This document shows positions 1-10,760 of a DNA stretch of 64,000 nt, one piece after another. The notes below the pieces were generated by a model. That model was not told the origin of the DNA. It made no database searches and worked only from the letters and a program-made list of their open reading frames with translations. Source of the DNA: Phoebastria nigripes (taxonomy: Eukaryota; Chordata; Aves; Procellariiformes; Diomedeidae); assembly GCA_035582835.1 (NCBI GenBank), contig JAYKAV010002442.1:2565118-2629117 (forward strand). The letters run 5' to 3'. Numbering within the stretch: the first letter of the stretch is position 1; each line of letters begins with the position of its first letter. Both the position numbers and the translations under genes were made by a program.

Positions 1-800
1 TTAACTTTTTGCGTGCGTGCGCGGCTGTGACTGGAGGTCCTTCGCTCTGCTTTTCTTCAGATTACAGTACCCNGGAATAAATTACCTGTGACGTGCTGCG
101 ATGGAAGCCTTTTACCAAATCAAACTGATTTGGAGCACAAAGCTCAAAAAAACCAGGGCTTTGTGGACTGGTTCTCAAGGCAGCAGGCACCAGGGGTAAG
201 AGGTGCTGCCACTGATTGGGGATGCTGCCGTCCCCACCGCTCCCCGGGACACCATGGCTGCATCTCTGGGGCAGACAGCATCCTGAAATGGCGGCACCTC
301 CCTGTTGCTCTTCCATAAGAAAGAGATTTTGGTTCAAGATCGGCTCCTCCTGCCTCTCCACCACCATCTGAAGGCGATGGCAGGTCCAGCACCAGCATCC
401 CCAGGTTCAACCATTGGAACCAGAGCACCCAGACACCTCCTGGACAGAAATGTTTTGGAGATTCTCGCTGAATCCCAAAGAGATCTGACCCAGACCCCAA
501 AGAAGCAGCAGGCAAATACAGGGAAATTCCTCAAACTCATCCATTTCACAAACGGATGATGCTTTAATTGGTTGCAATTTTAACTAGCTGGGAGCTCACA
601 AACCAAGATGAGGATGAATTTTGTCACGAGACCTACAGCAAGCCTGGACCTTGGCATCACCCATGCATGGCTGATCTCTGGAGGAGTCGCTGCAAGTGGT
701 CGCAGCCCTGGGATGCAAGGACGCAGGGGAACCCGGTCCTCAGACTTCAGCAACCCAACACCACGCGATCCCCGACCGTGGCCCATCCTTCAGGTGGCAA
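1..800. other. Unassigned non-coding flank
   Basis: No gene or repeat is recognised here. Short open frames exist on both strands and overlap one another, with no preferred frame. The first 60 bases are T-rich and end in a CAG that resembles a splice acceptor, but the following sequence (which has an N at 73) does not read as a recognisable exon. The right end runs into a CR1 remnant. Confidence 0.4.
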
Positions 801-1130
801 AGATGAGGTTCAAGCAGAGATTGAGATGTCAGAAGAAGTGATGTTAAAGCACGTTTGGAAAATGAAAAATGAGGAGTCACCAGGACCAGATAATACCTGC
901 CTAGGAGTTCTGCAGGGACTCAGAAATAAAATGATTGCATATTTTCATTAGCAGCTCAATCTCTCATTACACTAGAGGACACAATGTGTCATACCCTATT
1001 TTTAAAAAATGGAGTGAGATGAGCCACAGATTCACCGACTTGTGAGTCTCACTTCAGTACTGGCTAAGATGATAAATAGATAGGATAAAGCCTCGAGATG
1101 GACACAATACCACCAAGATTAACTAGCGGT
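800..1130 (+). repeat. Degraded CR1 LINE, reverse-transcriptase N-terminal part
   Basis: A frame through about 815-935 translates to a peptide containing SPGPD (bases about 875-889), the conserved start of the reverse-transcriptase domain in CR1-type non-LTR elements, followed by a residue pattern like the family's PRVL-E. Further along, TATTTTTAAAAA near 990-1002 and a CTTCAGTACTGG block near 1053-1064 match the order of landmarks in CR1 ORF2 nucleotide sequence. The frame is broken by indels and stops, so this is an old, inactive copy. It is probably the same insertion as the CR1 3' end at 1705-2026, with most of the middle of ORF2 lost: the gap is about 600 bp where well over 1 kb would be expected. 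Confidence 0.6.
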
Positions 1131-1704
1131 GCCCGTAAGGAAGAAGAAAACGTACCTCGCTAATCTATTACAATTGCTGCGCACCCAGCAACAGAAGGCA
1201 CGAAGCACAGTCGGCCTTGTTTGGAGTCCCCCAAAGTTTCATCAGTTGACAAATTTAACTCTTCTCCCAGCAACAGCAAGGACTAAAGGTTGGTTAAGAG
1301 GTGGAAATAAAATGGCTTTTTGAACAAGGCCATGAGCGTAGAAGGTTTGCCCACTGCTGCTTAATACGTTTATTGCTAGGAGAAGAGCATGAGCAGCAGT
1401 GTAGGTTTGAGAACATGAACAACGGGGGTTAGCAAGGACTCACAAAGGCTGAGATACTCCTCCAAGGACATGTGAACGAAGCTCCATGAGATGGAGATAA
1501 GATGGTGGGTAAAAGTCAGTGAGGGTAAAATGTACAAGGAAGTAATTTGATTACTCACACACACTGAGTATGACAAACTTTGCGCGGTCAGGCCGGACGC
1601 CTAGCGAAGCGTGAAGGGAAGGGGCGGTGAGAGCTGCCAGGGCTGCACGACGCCCCGCGTCCGGGCTGCTCCTCGCCCTGAGGCTTCTCACCCCCTGCAA
1701 GCCC
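1131..1704. other. Linker between the two CR1 parts
   Basis: This stretch lies between the two recognisable CR1 pieces. It contains one 64-codon + frame (1129-1323) and one 66-codon - frame (1376-1576); I recognise neither. It may be decayed ORF2 sequence or a later insertion into the LINE. A CpG-bearing patch at 1580-1680 resembles neither flank. Confidence 0.25.
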
Positions 1705-2026
1705 ATCATCCTTGTAAGAAAGATGGAGAAAGACTTTTTACCAGGGCCTGTGGTACTAGGACAAGGGGTAATGGTTTTAAACTAAACGAGGGTAGATTTA
1801 GATTGGATATAAGGATGAAATGTTTTAGGATGAGGGTGGTGAGACACTGGAAGAGGCTGCCTGGAGAAGTTGTGGATGCCCCATCATTGGAAGTGTTCAA
1901 GGTCAGGTTCAACGGGGCTTTGAGCAGCCTGATCTAGTGAAAGATGTCCCTGCCCACGGCAAGGGGGTGGACTAGATGGTCTTTGAAGGTTTCTTCTCCA
2001 ACCCAAACCACTCGGTGATTCTGTGG
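1705..2026 (+). repeat. CR1 LINE 3' end (ORF2 C-terminus and 3' UTR)
   Basis: This is the standard avian CR1 3' terminus. An open frame ends with a peptide of the type RHWKRLPGEVVDAPSLEVFK followed by a GALSSLI-like end and a stop at 1935-1937. The short 3' UTR includes the phrase CTAGATGGTCTTTGAAGG and ends in an 8-bp-type terminal motif (GATTCTGTG, 2017-2025). CR1 is the dominant retrotransposon of birds and other archosaurs and ends in short tandem ATTCTRTG units rather than poly-A. The copy carries many substitutions against the usual consensus and is 5'-truncated or internally deleted, so it cannot mobilise itself. It is the best single clue to the organism. Confidence 0.93.
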
Positions 2027-2879
2027 TCCTCCTGGCAGGAGATAATGCTGCCCACGGGGTCTCCTCACGGGGGAGCTCCAGAGAGACTGTAAGGAGAAGG
2101 GATGGAAACAAGCACTGAACTCTCATTAGCCTTCAAAATACAATTTGGTAGTTACATGGATGACTGGAAAAGCCACTGATGTGAACCAGAAGAAGAGGTC
2201 AGAGACACACGCAGCCTGCCCTCCCCGGGCATAACCACAGAGCTGGAGGGGCACCAACCGCTATGGCCTCTCCCCACCCAACCCGTCCCTCCAGACATGG
2301 GAAATGACATTTGAAACACAAACCGAGCACCATAACCATGGGGTTTCAGTTCTGGACCCCAGCTTAGCACTTTGCGCAACCAGCCATGAATGAAGGCGAA
2401 GCCCCTCGGCTTCCCAGCACCTCTGCCACTGACGAAAGAAAAAGCTGGGGTCGAGGGCCACCTCTTCTCCTGCCCTGCTCCAGGCCTGTGCTCCTCACCT
2501 CACCAGCTGAGCCCCTAAGACCCCCATGCCCACCCTCAGCAGGACCCCAAACCCGGAGCCACCCCAAGCGAGCTATCGGGCTGCTGCTTGCTGACGGCTG
2601 CATCCCTTTGCGCCTCCCAAGCAGCACAAGCCCCTTTGCTAACGAGCGATGAATAAATCTCTTGGTGCTCACCATGAAGATGCTCCATCCCGGGCTTGCG
2701 GCAAGCCCAGCTGTGCTAGAGGTGGGGCTGGAGGGAGCCGGGCAGCGCTCCCCTTGCTCCATGGGGACAACCCGGCTCTTCCCACCGCACCTCAGCATCC
2801 CAGCCCCGAACCCGCGGGATCTTAGCATCTCTGACGAGCGGGGCATGCGCCCCCATCCCGCCCGCGGAGCAGTGAGGGT
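2027..2879. other. GC-moderate intergenic sequence
   Basis: I see no recognisable feature here. A 194-codon - frame (2364-2948) and overlapping + frames coexist, as expected in GC-rich DNA with few stop codons, and their translations are low-information Arg/Pro/Ser/Gly-rich strings. Confidence 0.45.
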
Positions 2880-3190
2880 TAAGTCCAGCTGGCAAGGCAC
2901 ATCTCTGTTGCAAGAGTCCATTACCTCCCGCCACATTACCTCATTCATTTCTTATATGCGGATGGTTTATTCTCCCATGAGCACCCTCGCTGGCAGACAT
3001 GGCTAGTGTAAAGTCCCCTCCCTCCCCTGTATTTCTCTATCCATCACATTTAACACTCTGACAGTAACAGTCTATAATGTTTCTATTCTACAAAACCGCT
3101 CTGTCAACTCCGGGCTTCCAGAGCAGCAACTGAGGAAAATAAATAACATCAACGCCAGGCCCGACAGTATCACAGCTTGCTTTCTGCTGG
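2880..3190. promoter_or_regulatory. Candidate conserved non-coding element
   Basis: Composition changes abruptly from GC-rich to balanced or AT-rich DNA with words such as CATTACCTCATTCATTTC and AGTAACAGTCTATAATG. There is no plausible coding frame and no repeat signature. The stretch stops at a low-complexity T-rich and purine-rich run. The call as a regulatory island is inferred from composition only. Confidence 0.3.
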
Positions 3191-3300
3191 GGGTTTATTT
3201 TATTTTATTTTTTATTTTTTTTGAGGAAGGGAAAGGAAGGAAAAAAAAGGAGAGTGAGAGAGAAAGGGGGGAAAAAAGTGCAGGCGTGTAACGTGCAGAG
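3191..3300. repeat. T-rich then purine-rich low-complexity tract
   Basis: A TTTTA-type pentamer run (3195-3222) passes directly into an almost pure A/G stretch (3222-3280) with GAAAGG and GAGA units. This is simple-sequence DNA. It accounts for the Phe/Ser/Leu-rich - strand frames over it, which are not genes. Confidence 0.7.
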
Positions 3301-3960
3301 AGAGACAGGCGGGAGTTTCCTTCCCACCCAAAACGAAGGGCTGGGAGACCCTTGGAGATGAGCACGGCGCTTCCGATGCAGGGGAAGGGGGAGCCCGCTG
3401 CCCCCACCCTGCCGCCCCTCTCACCCCGGGGACACGGTGGCTTAGGAGAGAGGGAGGCAGGGGGCCGTACCCCGGCTCCCCTTCAATGCTGGCTCTGCCT
3501 CCGCCAGCTGAGGGTGAGCGCAGGCAGGCAGGCAGGCAGCTGCCTGCACCCAAGGGCAGGAATGGGCTGGGCAGCGCTTGCAGAGGCTATTTGGGGGAGC
3601 GGAGGCCAGGCAGCGAGGGGGAGAGGGGCTGCAGCTCTCAGAGATGGAGGATTCAACCCACCATTGCCCACTATAACCCCCACAGACCCCGCAGCAGTGG
3701 CAGGCAAAACCACATCTGCTCCACACCAGCCCCCAGTCAGAAATCACTAATCCACTTAAATAATCCACTCCGGCTCGTGGCTTAGTGGCCTCACGGTGTT
3801 TTCCATCTCCTTTCACTCCTGTGAAATTCCCTGGAGCCGAAATCAGGCACGCGGCCGTGGTTCCGGGGTTTGCCTGCTCCTTTCTGCAGCTGCACAGGCG
3901 ACTCCAGCACCCAGCGGTAGGGAGGGCGAAGGAGAACTGCACCCACATAAGTATCGCCAG
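3301..3960. other. GC-rich intergenic sequence with a CAGG microsatellite
   Basis: A short (CAGG)n array lies at about 3521-3539. The rest is GC-rich with several overlapping open frames on both strands and no recognisable product. Confidence 0.45.
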
Positions 3961-3961
3961 C

Positions 3962-3962
3962 A

Positions 3963-4015
<53 letters not shown>
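3962..4015. repeat. (AAT)n microsatellite, about 17 units
   Basis: This is an uninterrupted AAT/TAA trinucleotide array. It produces the spurious poly-Tyr and poly-Ile frames seen on both strands. Uninterrupted arrays of this length are usually length-polymorphic. Confidence 0.97.
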
Positions 4016-4017
<2 letters not shown>

Positions 4018-4640
4018 CACCTTAAGAAATTGCCTGGCACTTCAGAAAGTGAAAATCAAGCAGAAAAACTTCACTTTTTTCGATATTTTGCTTTTCCTTG
4101 GTAGGACTACGTTGGTGTTTATTTTAAATCACTGTCTGCAAGCTCGCCTGCCTTCTGCATGAGCCGCACAGGCTTGACAAATAGAGACCTGCTCAGGTGG
4201 TGTTTTTCATTAGGTAAAAAACCAAAAAAAAGCCCCCAAAAAACCTAAGCCATGCACAAGAACTTTTCCAATCAATCGGCTAGAGACACAGCTCTCGACA
4301 GCCCTGCAGACGTGGGGGCTGTGCTCACCAGGCAGCTTACGGCAGGGACGCACCCGCCTACAGCAGAAAGATGAGGAGGAAAGGCATGCGAGGGCCAGAG
4401 GGGATGCTCAGAGGAGAGAGAGGTTTGGAGGACTTGGAAAACACGGGGAGCAGGTAACTGTCCTCGCAGCCCCCCGGTTATTCACTTCCCCAGTCCCTTT
4501 GTGTCAAGCAGCTCTGAAATCAAGCTGACGCCCTCCAGATTGACACCAGACAGGGCCACTGCCAGCCCCAGATGGGGACGTGCATGGGGCTACACCACCC
4601 CGCATCTCGCATGCGTTCTTGAAATGACTCCTCGAAGTCA

Positions 4641-4644
<4 letters not shown>
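4016..4644. other. Unassigned intergenic sequence
   Basis: Mixed composition with no recognised gene or repeat. An AT-leaning patch at 4060-4260 is the only visible sub-structure. Confidence 0.4.
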
Positions 4645-4715
<71 letters not shown>

Positions 4716-4731
4716 GGAAAAAAAAAAAAAG
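4645..4731. repeat. Long poly-A tract with AAAAG units
   Basis: About 55 consecutive A residues (4645-4699) are followed by three AAAAG units and a second A run. No AATAAA signal, recognisable retrocopy body or clear target-site duplication is visible upstream, so it may be an expanded homopolymer rather than a retrotransposed tail. Confidence 0.95.
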
Positions 4732-5559
4732 CGAGCAGAAAACGGTTCCCTCCTTTGTTTACATACCTGCCAAGGGCTGACGCTGGCTGCTGTCAGTCAT
4801 TTGTATGAGCTGACGGTTTTCTAGCTGAAAGCAACACAAGTGATAGCAAGGCAAGCAATAAAGGGACGGATCCTGCTCTGAGAGCCCCACGCCACCCCCC
4901 CAGCTCACCCTGCGAACTCTGCTCTGGGAGGAAAACGCACCGAGCAACCAGAAAGGCTTTGGGTTTGGAAAATGAACTGTGTGCTCTGACTCCTCGCAAG
5001 GGAGAGCATCACCACTGCGGGAGGGACCCCTGAGGAATGCCAACACTGAGCTCTGCTGAGCATCCGAAATCTGGAGAACTCGGCCAGAGATGGACAACAT
5101 TTGCACCTGAGCATCCTCTCCGGGATTCCCCTGAGAGGGGCAGCTCATGCAGCACCCACCGCGGTTCAGGTTCGCTGGCCAGATCCTGCCAGTCCTCTGC
5201 ACCACAAGCTGGGCTTTGCTGCAAAGCCCCCGGAGCCGCTCTGAAAACCCTGAGCCAGGAAGGATGCTAATGGTATTTGGGCTACCGTCTGGAATGGGCT
5301 AAAGGTTTAGGACACCAGAAGCAACTGTCTTTGCCACAGACTCCTGGTCCTCTGCTGGGAAGGTCCTTTATTCCNCTGCAAAAATAAAACTTCCCACTTG
5401 CAAAAGCAAGAATAAAGCTTCCCGCAGAGGTCTGACAGCATAATATGCATGCAGGCCCACGTGTACACACACACACCTATACAGGCACGCTCGCAAGGGG
5501 AACGTGCAAGGGAAATACAAAGAACTAAGGAGCAATGAAAGGCGCAAACCGAACTCCAA
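4732..5559. other. Unassigned intergenic sequence
   Basis: No gene is recognised. A short CA run (about 5466-5476) and one N (5375) are present. Several 60-150 codon - frames overlap one another without family resemblance. Confidence 0.4.
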
Positions 5560-5970
5560 GCTTTGATGTGAAAAAATGCACAAATGCTTTTTTTTTTTTT
5601 GTCAAGCTATATTATTTTCCATTCATAAATATCCCCCTCAATAGCTATATACGTACCCAGGTAAAATTTGTATTTAGCTAAGCCCTGTCACNGGGAAGCG
5701 TGTTATTTGCTCTTTGATCGCTGTCGTTATTTGATTTATAAAAAAAAACTCCCTTTGCCCAACATGAGAGGAGAAACAGGGTGCTGGGACCGACCACAGC
5801 GTGACTGGAGAGCAGCCCTTGGAAAGAAACGTTTGCAAACAGTTCGAAGGCTGAGATTTGTTTCTGGAACCCAATCATGTTTATATAATTAATCCATTTC
5901 CTATTTACTTTTGCATCAGGATTTGCTGACAAACACTTCACAAAGCTATAAAGTAAAAGCAGTGGGTTTA
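5560..5970. promoter_or_regulatory. Candidate conserved non-coding element, AT-rich
   Basis: This is an AT-rich island between GC-rich flanks, with words such as TATTTGATTTATAAA, TATATAATTAATCC and TCATAAATATCC, plus a poly-T (about 5588-5600). No coding frame is plausible. Motif content resembles homeodomain-bound enhancers, but nothing in one sequence proves constraint. Confidence 0.35.
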
Positions 5971-7030
5971 GGAACAGAGGGGAGGACTCACAACTTGTTG
6001 TATTTACTCCCCAAACTCTGGGGAGACACAATGCCCGGTGGATAGACACGGCAAATTTGGCTGTTGTGTGGAATAGCTACACCTTCCACGTTTGCTGCTG
6101 CCAAAATTCAAGGCTGGAGACTCGCTCGCAGGACCAGCAGCATCTTCTGCTCGTGCCTGCAGCAGAGTCCTCCAATGGCCAGAAACAACGGAAGCAGCGG
6201 TGCATGGGGGCAGGGAAATCCATCCTTTCTAGCTTCAAGAAACGTAAGATTTGGGCTGGTTTTTGCAGGGCAGCAGGGAACTGAGGAAGCAGAAAATCCT
6301 CCAGTTATAGCAAACGCAGCCCTCCACGGCACCCCAGGCTCAGAGCCCCGGAGCTCCCCGGGGAGCGGCCAGCGTGCGCACCAGAGGGCAGCAGTGCCAA
6401 AGCCACCCACCGCTGCCCGGCAGCCTGCAACCCCAACCACCCGCAGAGGCGAAAATGCCCAGCTCCTACCAAGACATTTCTCACCAGGCACTCACTTTAC
6501 ATGGAGAATGAGGAGGCAGGAAAACAAAATCACCAGCCATTTGATCGCTTTCCTTTACAGAAAGCTTGGTGCCGCTTACCAGAGTCAGGAGCAGCTGTGT
6601 ACCAAACCAAACTTAAGCCCTTCTTGCTGCTGCTTTGAGGACAACCTCAAACACTGTGAGCTTCACCCAGGCGCGGATGGCTGCTTGCAAGGGGCTGTGC
6701 CGCCACAGCGGTACCCATCAAAGCACGCCTGGCTGGGACTCAGCGGATGGTCCCCACGCTCAGGCACTTCTGGGCTCTGAAAAACCCAGGCGCTACTGCC
6801 GAGGAAAGGTAAAGAGGGTTGTGATGAAAGGCCACGGGGGAGGCTCGGTGTGCAATCACTGCATTGCTGCGAGCATCCTTGCATCGCTGCGAGCATCCCT
6901 CCCGCAGCCCGCCTGCAAGAGGCCACGGGGCCAGCTCAGCTGTGGGCAGTGCAACGGCACCCACAGGCCGCAGCCTTATCCTGCACGTCCTCCTCTTGCT
7001 GTGCTCCTGCCTAAAGCCCACCTCTGGAGA
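5971..7030. other. GC-rich intergenic sequence with a 20-bp tandem duplication
   Basis: Two adjacent 20-bp units at 6861-6880 and 6881-6900 match at 18 of 20 bases (GCATYGCTGCGAGCATCCYT). A 238-codon + frame (6064-6780) overlaps - strand frames and shows no domain I know, so I treat it as chance. Confidence 0.45.
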
Positions 7031-7320
7031 TGATAACGGCTAATGAAACCCACGGCCCACCGATAACGGGAGATCAGGCAAAGCAGCGGCGGTGGCGGCA
7101 GCAGCCAGGCTGCCGAGCGGGCTGGGATGCATGTAATCAGAAGGGTTATCTAATGCTAGTTTCATTCTAATTGAGTCACTACCATATGTCACCCTGCAAT
7201 AACAACGCAAGCAGCATGCAACTGAATACATATTTAATTCACATAATGGGTACAACAGTAGAAGTAATCAAGGCAGTTTGCCATAAGCCATAAAGAAGTG
7301 TAGCGCGTTCCTATCGAGGA
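7031..7320. promoter_or_regulatory. Candidate conserved non-coding element
   Basis: The island combines TAAT cores (CTAATGCTAGTTTCATTCTAA), an AP-1-type TGAGTCA (7172-7178), a CATATG E-box (7183-7188) and ATATTTAATTCACATAATGGG. Frames are short and meaningless. It is the first of four closely spaced islands between 7.0 and 8.14 kb. Confidence 0.45.
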
Positions 7321-7419
7321 GCAGCCTGCGCTCGGGGAGAAGGGGATGGCAGGGGCATCGTGCCGCTGCGAAAGCTGCAAAGGAGGGGGGGAACCCCCCA
7401 AAACGCGTCCTGGCATGGA

Positions 7420-7560
7420 TTGAAGGCGAGGCGGCCATTCGACGCGAATGGAAATCGATGGCGGAATATTGTCGANGGATCGTTAGCCCCTTCAATATAA
7501 TTAACAGTAATGAATTTATTGGCGGAAACTTAATGATTTGAATGTTAAATACCGGCCTGG
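7420..7560. promoter_or_regulatory. Candidate conserved non-coding element with inverted repeat
   Basis: CpG-bearing sequence opens with an inverted repeat, CCATTCG and CGAATGG around a 3-base spacer (7435-7451), then ATCGATGG. It passes into an AT-rich half with TAACAGTAATGAATTTATTGG and CTTAATGATTTGAATG. Retained CpGs within otherwise AT-rich DNA suggest low methylation or selection. One N lies at 7476. Confidence 0.45.
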
Positions 7561-7739
7561 AATTGCGGCGCGCAGTCCAGCCGAGGGGCGGTCGCTTTGT
7601 TTCCAGTTTCAAAAAGGACTGAAAAATCGGAAAAATCAACCCAAGCCAGGAAAAGGTGCAACCCTGGAGGCAGGGCAAGGCGGCGGCGGTCCCTGCTCCC
7701 GGCTCACCCTCCTCTTCCAGTGGCACCTGAGGGCCCCGC

Positions 7740-7885
7740 TCGCTGCCTTCATTTCCTCCCGCAACGAGAAGATTAATACGATTGAGGACCACTCATCAAT
7801 ATCTTTGGACAGATCAACCGGAGTTTTCATTAAAGCCATATTAATGCTTTTGGATACACAGCTGTGGACGGGTTAGGCTTCAAAA
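7740..7885. promoter_or_regulatory. Candidate conserved non-coding element
   Basis: Contains GATTAATACGATTGAGG, CATCAATATCTTTGG and ATTAAAGCCATATTAATGC, a dense set of homeodomain- and Onecut-like words. The 112-codon frame running across it from 7538 has no family resemblance. Confidence 0.4.
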
Positions 7886-7984
7886 ATAAAGCCCAGAGAG
7901 GAAAGAAAAGAGGAGAGGAGCAGTGTCCGCTCCCAGCCGGGAATTAACAGAGAGCCGGCCCATTCCCTCGTTAGCAGCCTCTCC

Positions 7985-8145
7985 CACCAACATGTTTTGA
8001 TGTATATTTCATGAGGATAAACAAACATTCATTTCACTTTGGGAAGGTGCTTGCTGTAATGTATTGGCAGCCTCACCAGCAATGAGGGGACATTAATTTC
8101 AATTCTGGTGTTTAAACACTTTGTTGAGTCCCAATCATTCATCCC
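7985..8145. promoter_or_regulatory. Candidate conserved non-coding element with forkhead-like site
   Basis: TAAACAAACA at 8018-8027 fits the forkhead-factor consensus. TTGATGTATATTTCATGAGG lies just upstream and ACATTAATTTCAATTCTGG downstream. The stretch is AT-rich relative to its neighbours and lacks any long frame. Confidence 0.45.
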
Positions 8146-9860
8146 CGGCTCAGCACAGCCCGGGCGTAGGAAAACAACGGACAAGCAGAGCCCCAACCTC
8201 ACCCTCCTGCAGAGCCTCCTGGAGTTTATTTGCTATTTAAATGACTTAAGATGGACCAGACATTAGGGAAGAGGTGGCTCTACCTGGCTGCTTGCCTTGG
8301 GGTGCAGCCTTCGGCCATCCCATGTATCATCAGAGAAGGGCTCCCAGCCTACATCGGGAAATACCATCCCTGGAGAACAGGCTCTGATGAGTATTTGCAG
8401 CCACGATGAACCACAGGATGTGCCAGAGATGGAAGGAGAACGTCTGTGCTGGAAGACTCCTGGATCTTCCAGGACTCCTCAGCCCTCTCTCGCTTGCGCC
8501 TTCCACCTCTGTATCCCCATTAAATGAGAGTAACAGCAGTGCTTTTCCCAGGGGCATGCTGCAGAGCAGTCTCTTAAAGACAGAGGATTCTCAGTCCGGT
8601 ACCAAAAGCCAAACCTCGCTTAGAAAAGAGCCTGCCCAGTCCATACAGCTTGCCTTGCAGGGACAGGAGACCAGATGTGCTGGTGAGGACCCATCACATG
8701 TACCTCTTTCCAAACCAAATGTTGTTCTGGGGAAACACCTGCAGTCAGCTCCCGGCTTCAACTGTTTGGGCAGATTTGCTCATCGGTAGCCTGCACCCCT
8801 CAATGGGGTTTCGGAGATGCACAGGTTATATGTGAGAAAATGCCCACAGCATTCCCCAGGGAAACGCAGGTACGGATGCAGACGGCTGCGTCTTCTCTCC
8901 ATCCCTGGCCCTTGGCTCCTCGCATGCACCACTGAATAAATGGAGCTGGCAGAAACTGCGCAGCGGAGGGTGCAAGGAGGGGCCGGGGCATGGAGAGTGG
9001 GGACATCTGGGAGTGGGAAAATGGGAAGCAAATATGGCCTGGAAAAGGACATGGGGTCCTGCTGCACAGCGGAGGAGAGCAGGACAGGATGAAGAAAGAG
9101 TGGTTGGAAAGACAACACTGCTTTTATGACTCTCACGTGTCTATAAGAAGCGATGCTGCTTGCAGAAGGGCTTTTTACAAATAATCTGTGGGTTAAGATA
9201 CACAGAAACGGCAAAATAGGAAAATGATGCCTTTATGAAACAGTGACGTGTTGTTTATGTGAATGCCAAGGGTTTTCTTATCCCACCCTTCCTTGAACAC
9301 ACTCACCACCACCCAAAAGGAAGAGGGGAGCTCCAGCACAGCTCCCCCCTTCCAAAAAAGAGAGGTCCCATCAAAAGACTAACAAATATTCACCTGAAGA
9401 GCCAAGGCAGGCGAGGGCAGGCAAGGAGACACCACACACCGGGACAGCCAGAGCTGCCCCCCCTTGTTTTCCCTCCCACTTTTATTCCCCTGCTTCTTTG
9501 CTTCTTTTTCTGATCACCAAATATCCAAGATACCCTACACATAGGGTAGACTTAAAAGAAGTTACAGTATCTGACAACACATCAAGAGCTCTCTGGGAAC
9601 GCCGTAGAGACATTGCAGTTGCTTTATATTATAAAGCACATGCAAAGAGACATAGACACACACACACGCTCCTATCTAGCTCCACATAAATGCAGGCAAT
9701 GCCATAAAAACATTTCTTCTTTCGCTTTATTTTGTGTGATCTGCTTTGTGGGGATGTTGTAGAGGCAGCAGCACTGTTTTCCTTCTCATCTACGCGTCTC
9801 CTTGTTTTTAAGGGTAAAAAGCTGCTTGAAGAAGAAAACACATTAATGCCTAGACAGGAG
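8146..9860. other. Unassigned intergenic sequence
   Basis: No gene or dated repeat is recognised. A (CA)n run lies at about 9656-9667. A small AT-leaning patch at 8225-8265 may be a minor outlier of the islands to its left. Confidence 0.4.
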
Positions 9861-9861
9861 C

Positions 9862-10322
9862 TTACGACAGGAGAGCTGCCGCAAGGACAGAAACCATCTT
9901 GCACCCAAACACCTTCTGGAGTATGATCCCAATGAAAGGGTTTTCATCAACATCAGTTGCTCCAGGAGGCAGGACTGTCCCTTGGTACTCAATGGCTAAT
10001 CCAGCCCCATCAGAAGTCTCTTCCTTGCCCTTCATCAGAGGCTGATGAGGGTCCATGGCCCTCCCAAAAATTCCCCCCACATCTCTGTCTTGACTTCTCC
10101 AAAGTGAGACTTTTCCAGTAGCGTTGCAATGGACACGACTGACCTGATGGCAGCCCCCTTGGAGATGCAGTCAGACTTTGTGCTGTTGGTTGGATGAAAA
10201 ATATATTTCTTTGTGGTAGGGTTAAAAACTGCCACATTTCCAATTTCAGCTCCCTGCAAGGAGCACATACCATCAGGCATGGTCTCCACCCCAAAGAGCT
10301 CCTCGTCTAACCAAACTGGTCA
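9862..10322 (-). pseudogene. Unidentified decayed coding-like segment
   Basis: Read on the - strand, an open frame from about 10321 to 10035 (including the tract FNPTTKKYIFHP at roughly 10190-10230) gives a varied, protein-like composition. Near 10035-10080 the same appearance continues in another frame down to 9862 (including ATDVDENPFIGI), so a single indel would join them. No splice structure, start context or family could be confirmed. Possible readings are a processed pseudogene, a decayed exon, or a chance pairing of frames. The nucleotide segment at 10200-10260 has an acceptor-like TTGCAG on the - strand just before the best-looking part. I do not recognise the protein. Confidence 0.25.
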
Positions 10323-10500
10323 GAGAAGGGCAATGGAGGGAAGGAGCGGGTCAGACCTCCGTGATCCCAGCTGTCCCGCTACAGCTCACCCATTGACATC
10401 TAGCAAAGCTACCCCAACTCCTGAAGCTTCCCCATCCTACTGGGGCCACTGGAAAAGAAAGATCCATGGTCTGAAGTCATATGGAAAATCCCAGAGCTTT
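10323..10500. other. Short spacer without features
   Basis: Nothing recognisable is present between the decayed coding-like segment and the next island. Confidence 0.4.
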
Positions 10501-10760
10501 CCCTCCCTCTGCCCCCCCCTCCCACATTCAATAATCCTGTTAAACTGAACCCTGGCTGGATTAATCTCTTTCCCCAGACAAATGGGCGATTATTCAGGCA
10601 TTGCACTGGGATTTTTAGGGTTTGTGTGTGTTTCTACTGATCTTCTCTTGGCTTCTTTTGTAAATGGCTTTTACCGCTCCCCTGACAGCACACACGATTC
10701 AATTCAGTCTCTCTATTAACATTTCAGATACAAATACCTGCTCCCCAGGGCTACCCGCAA
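10501..10760. promoter_or_regulatory. Candidate conserved non-coding element with K50-type homeodomain site
   Basis: GGATTAATC at 10558-10566 matches the site type bound by Otx/Pitx-class (K50) homeodomains. CAATAATCC, GCGATTATTCAGGC, CTCTATTAACATTTC and a GT-rich run surround it. No reading frame is credible. Confidence 0.4.

Noticed and set aside
3442..4104. Poly-Tyr and poly-Ile containing frames
   Set aside because: Direct translation of the (AAT)n microsatellite.
4501..4824. Poly-Lys containing frame
   Set aside because: Direct translation of the A55 tract.
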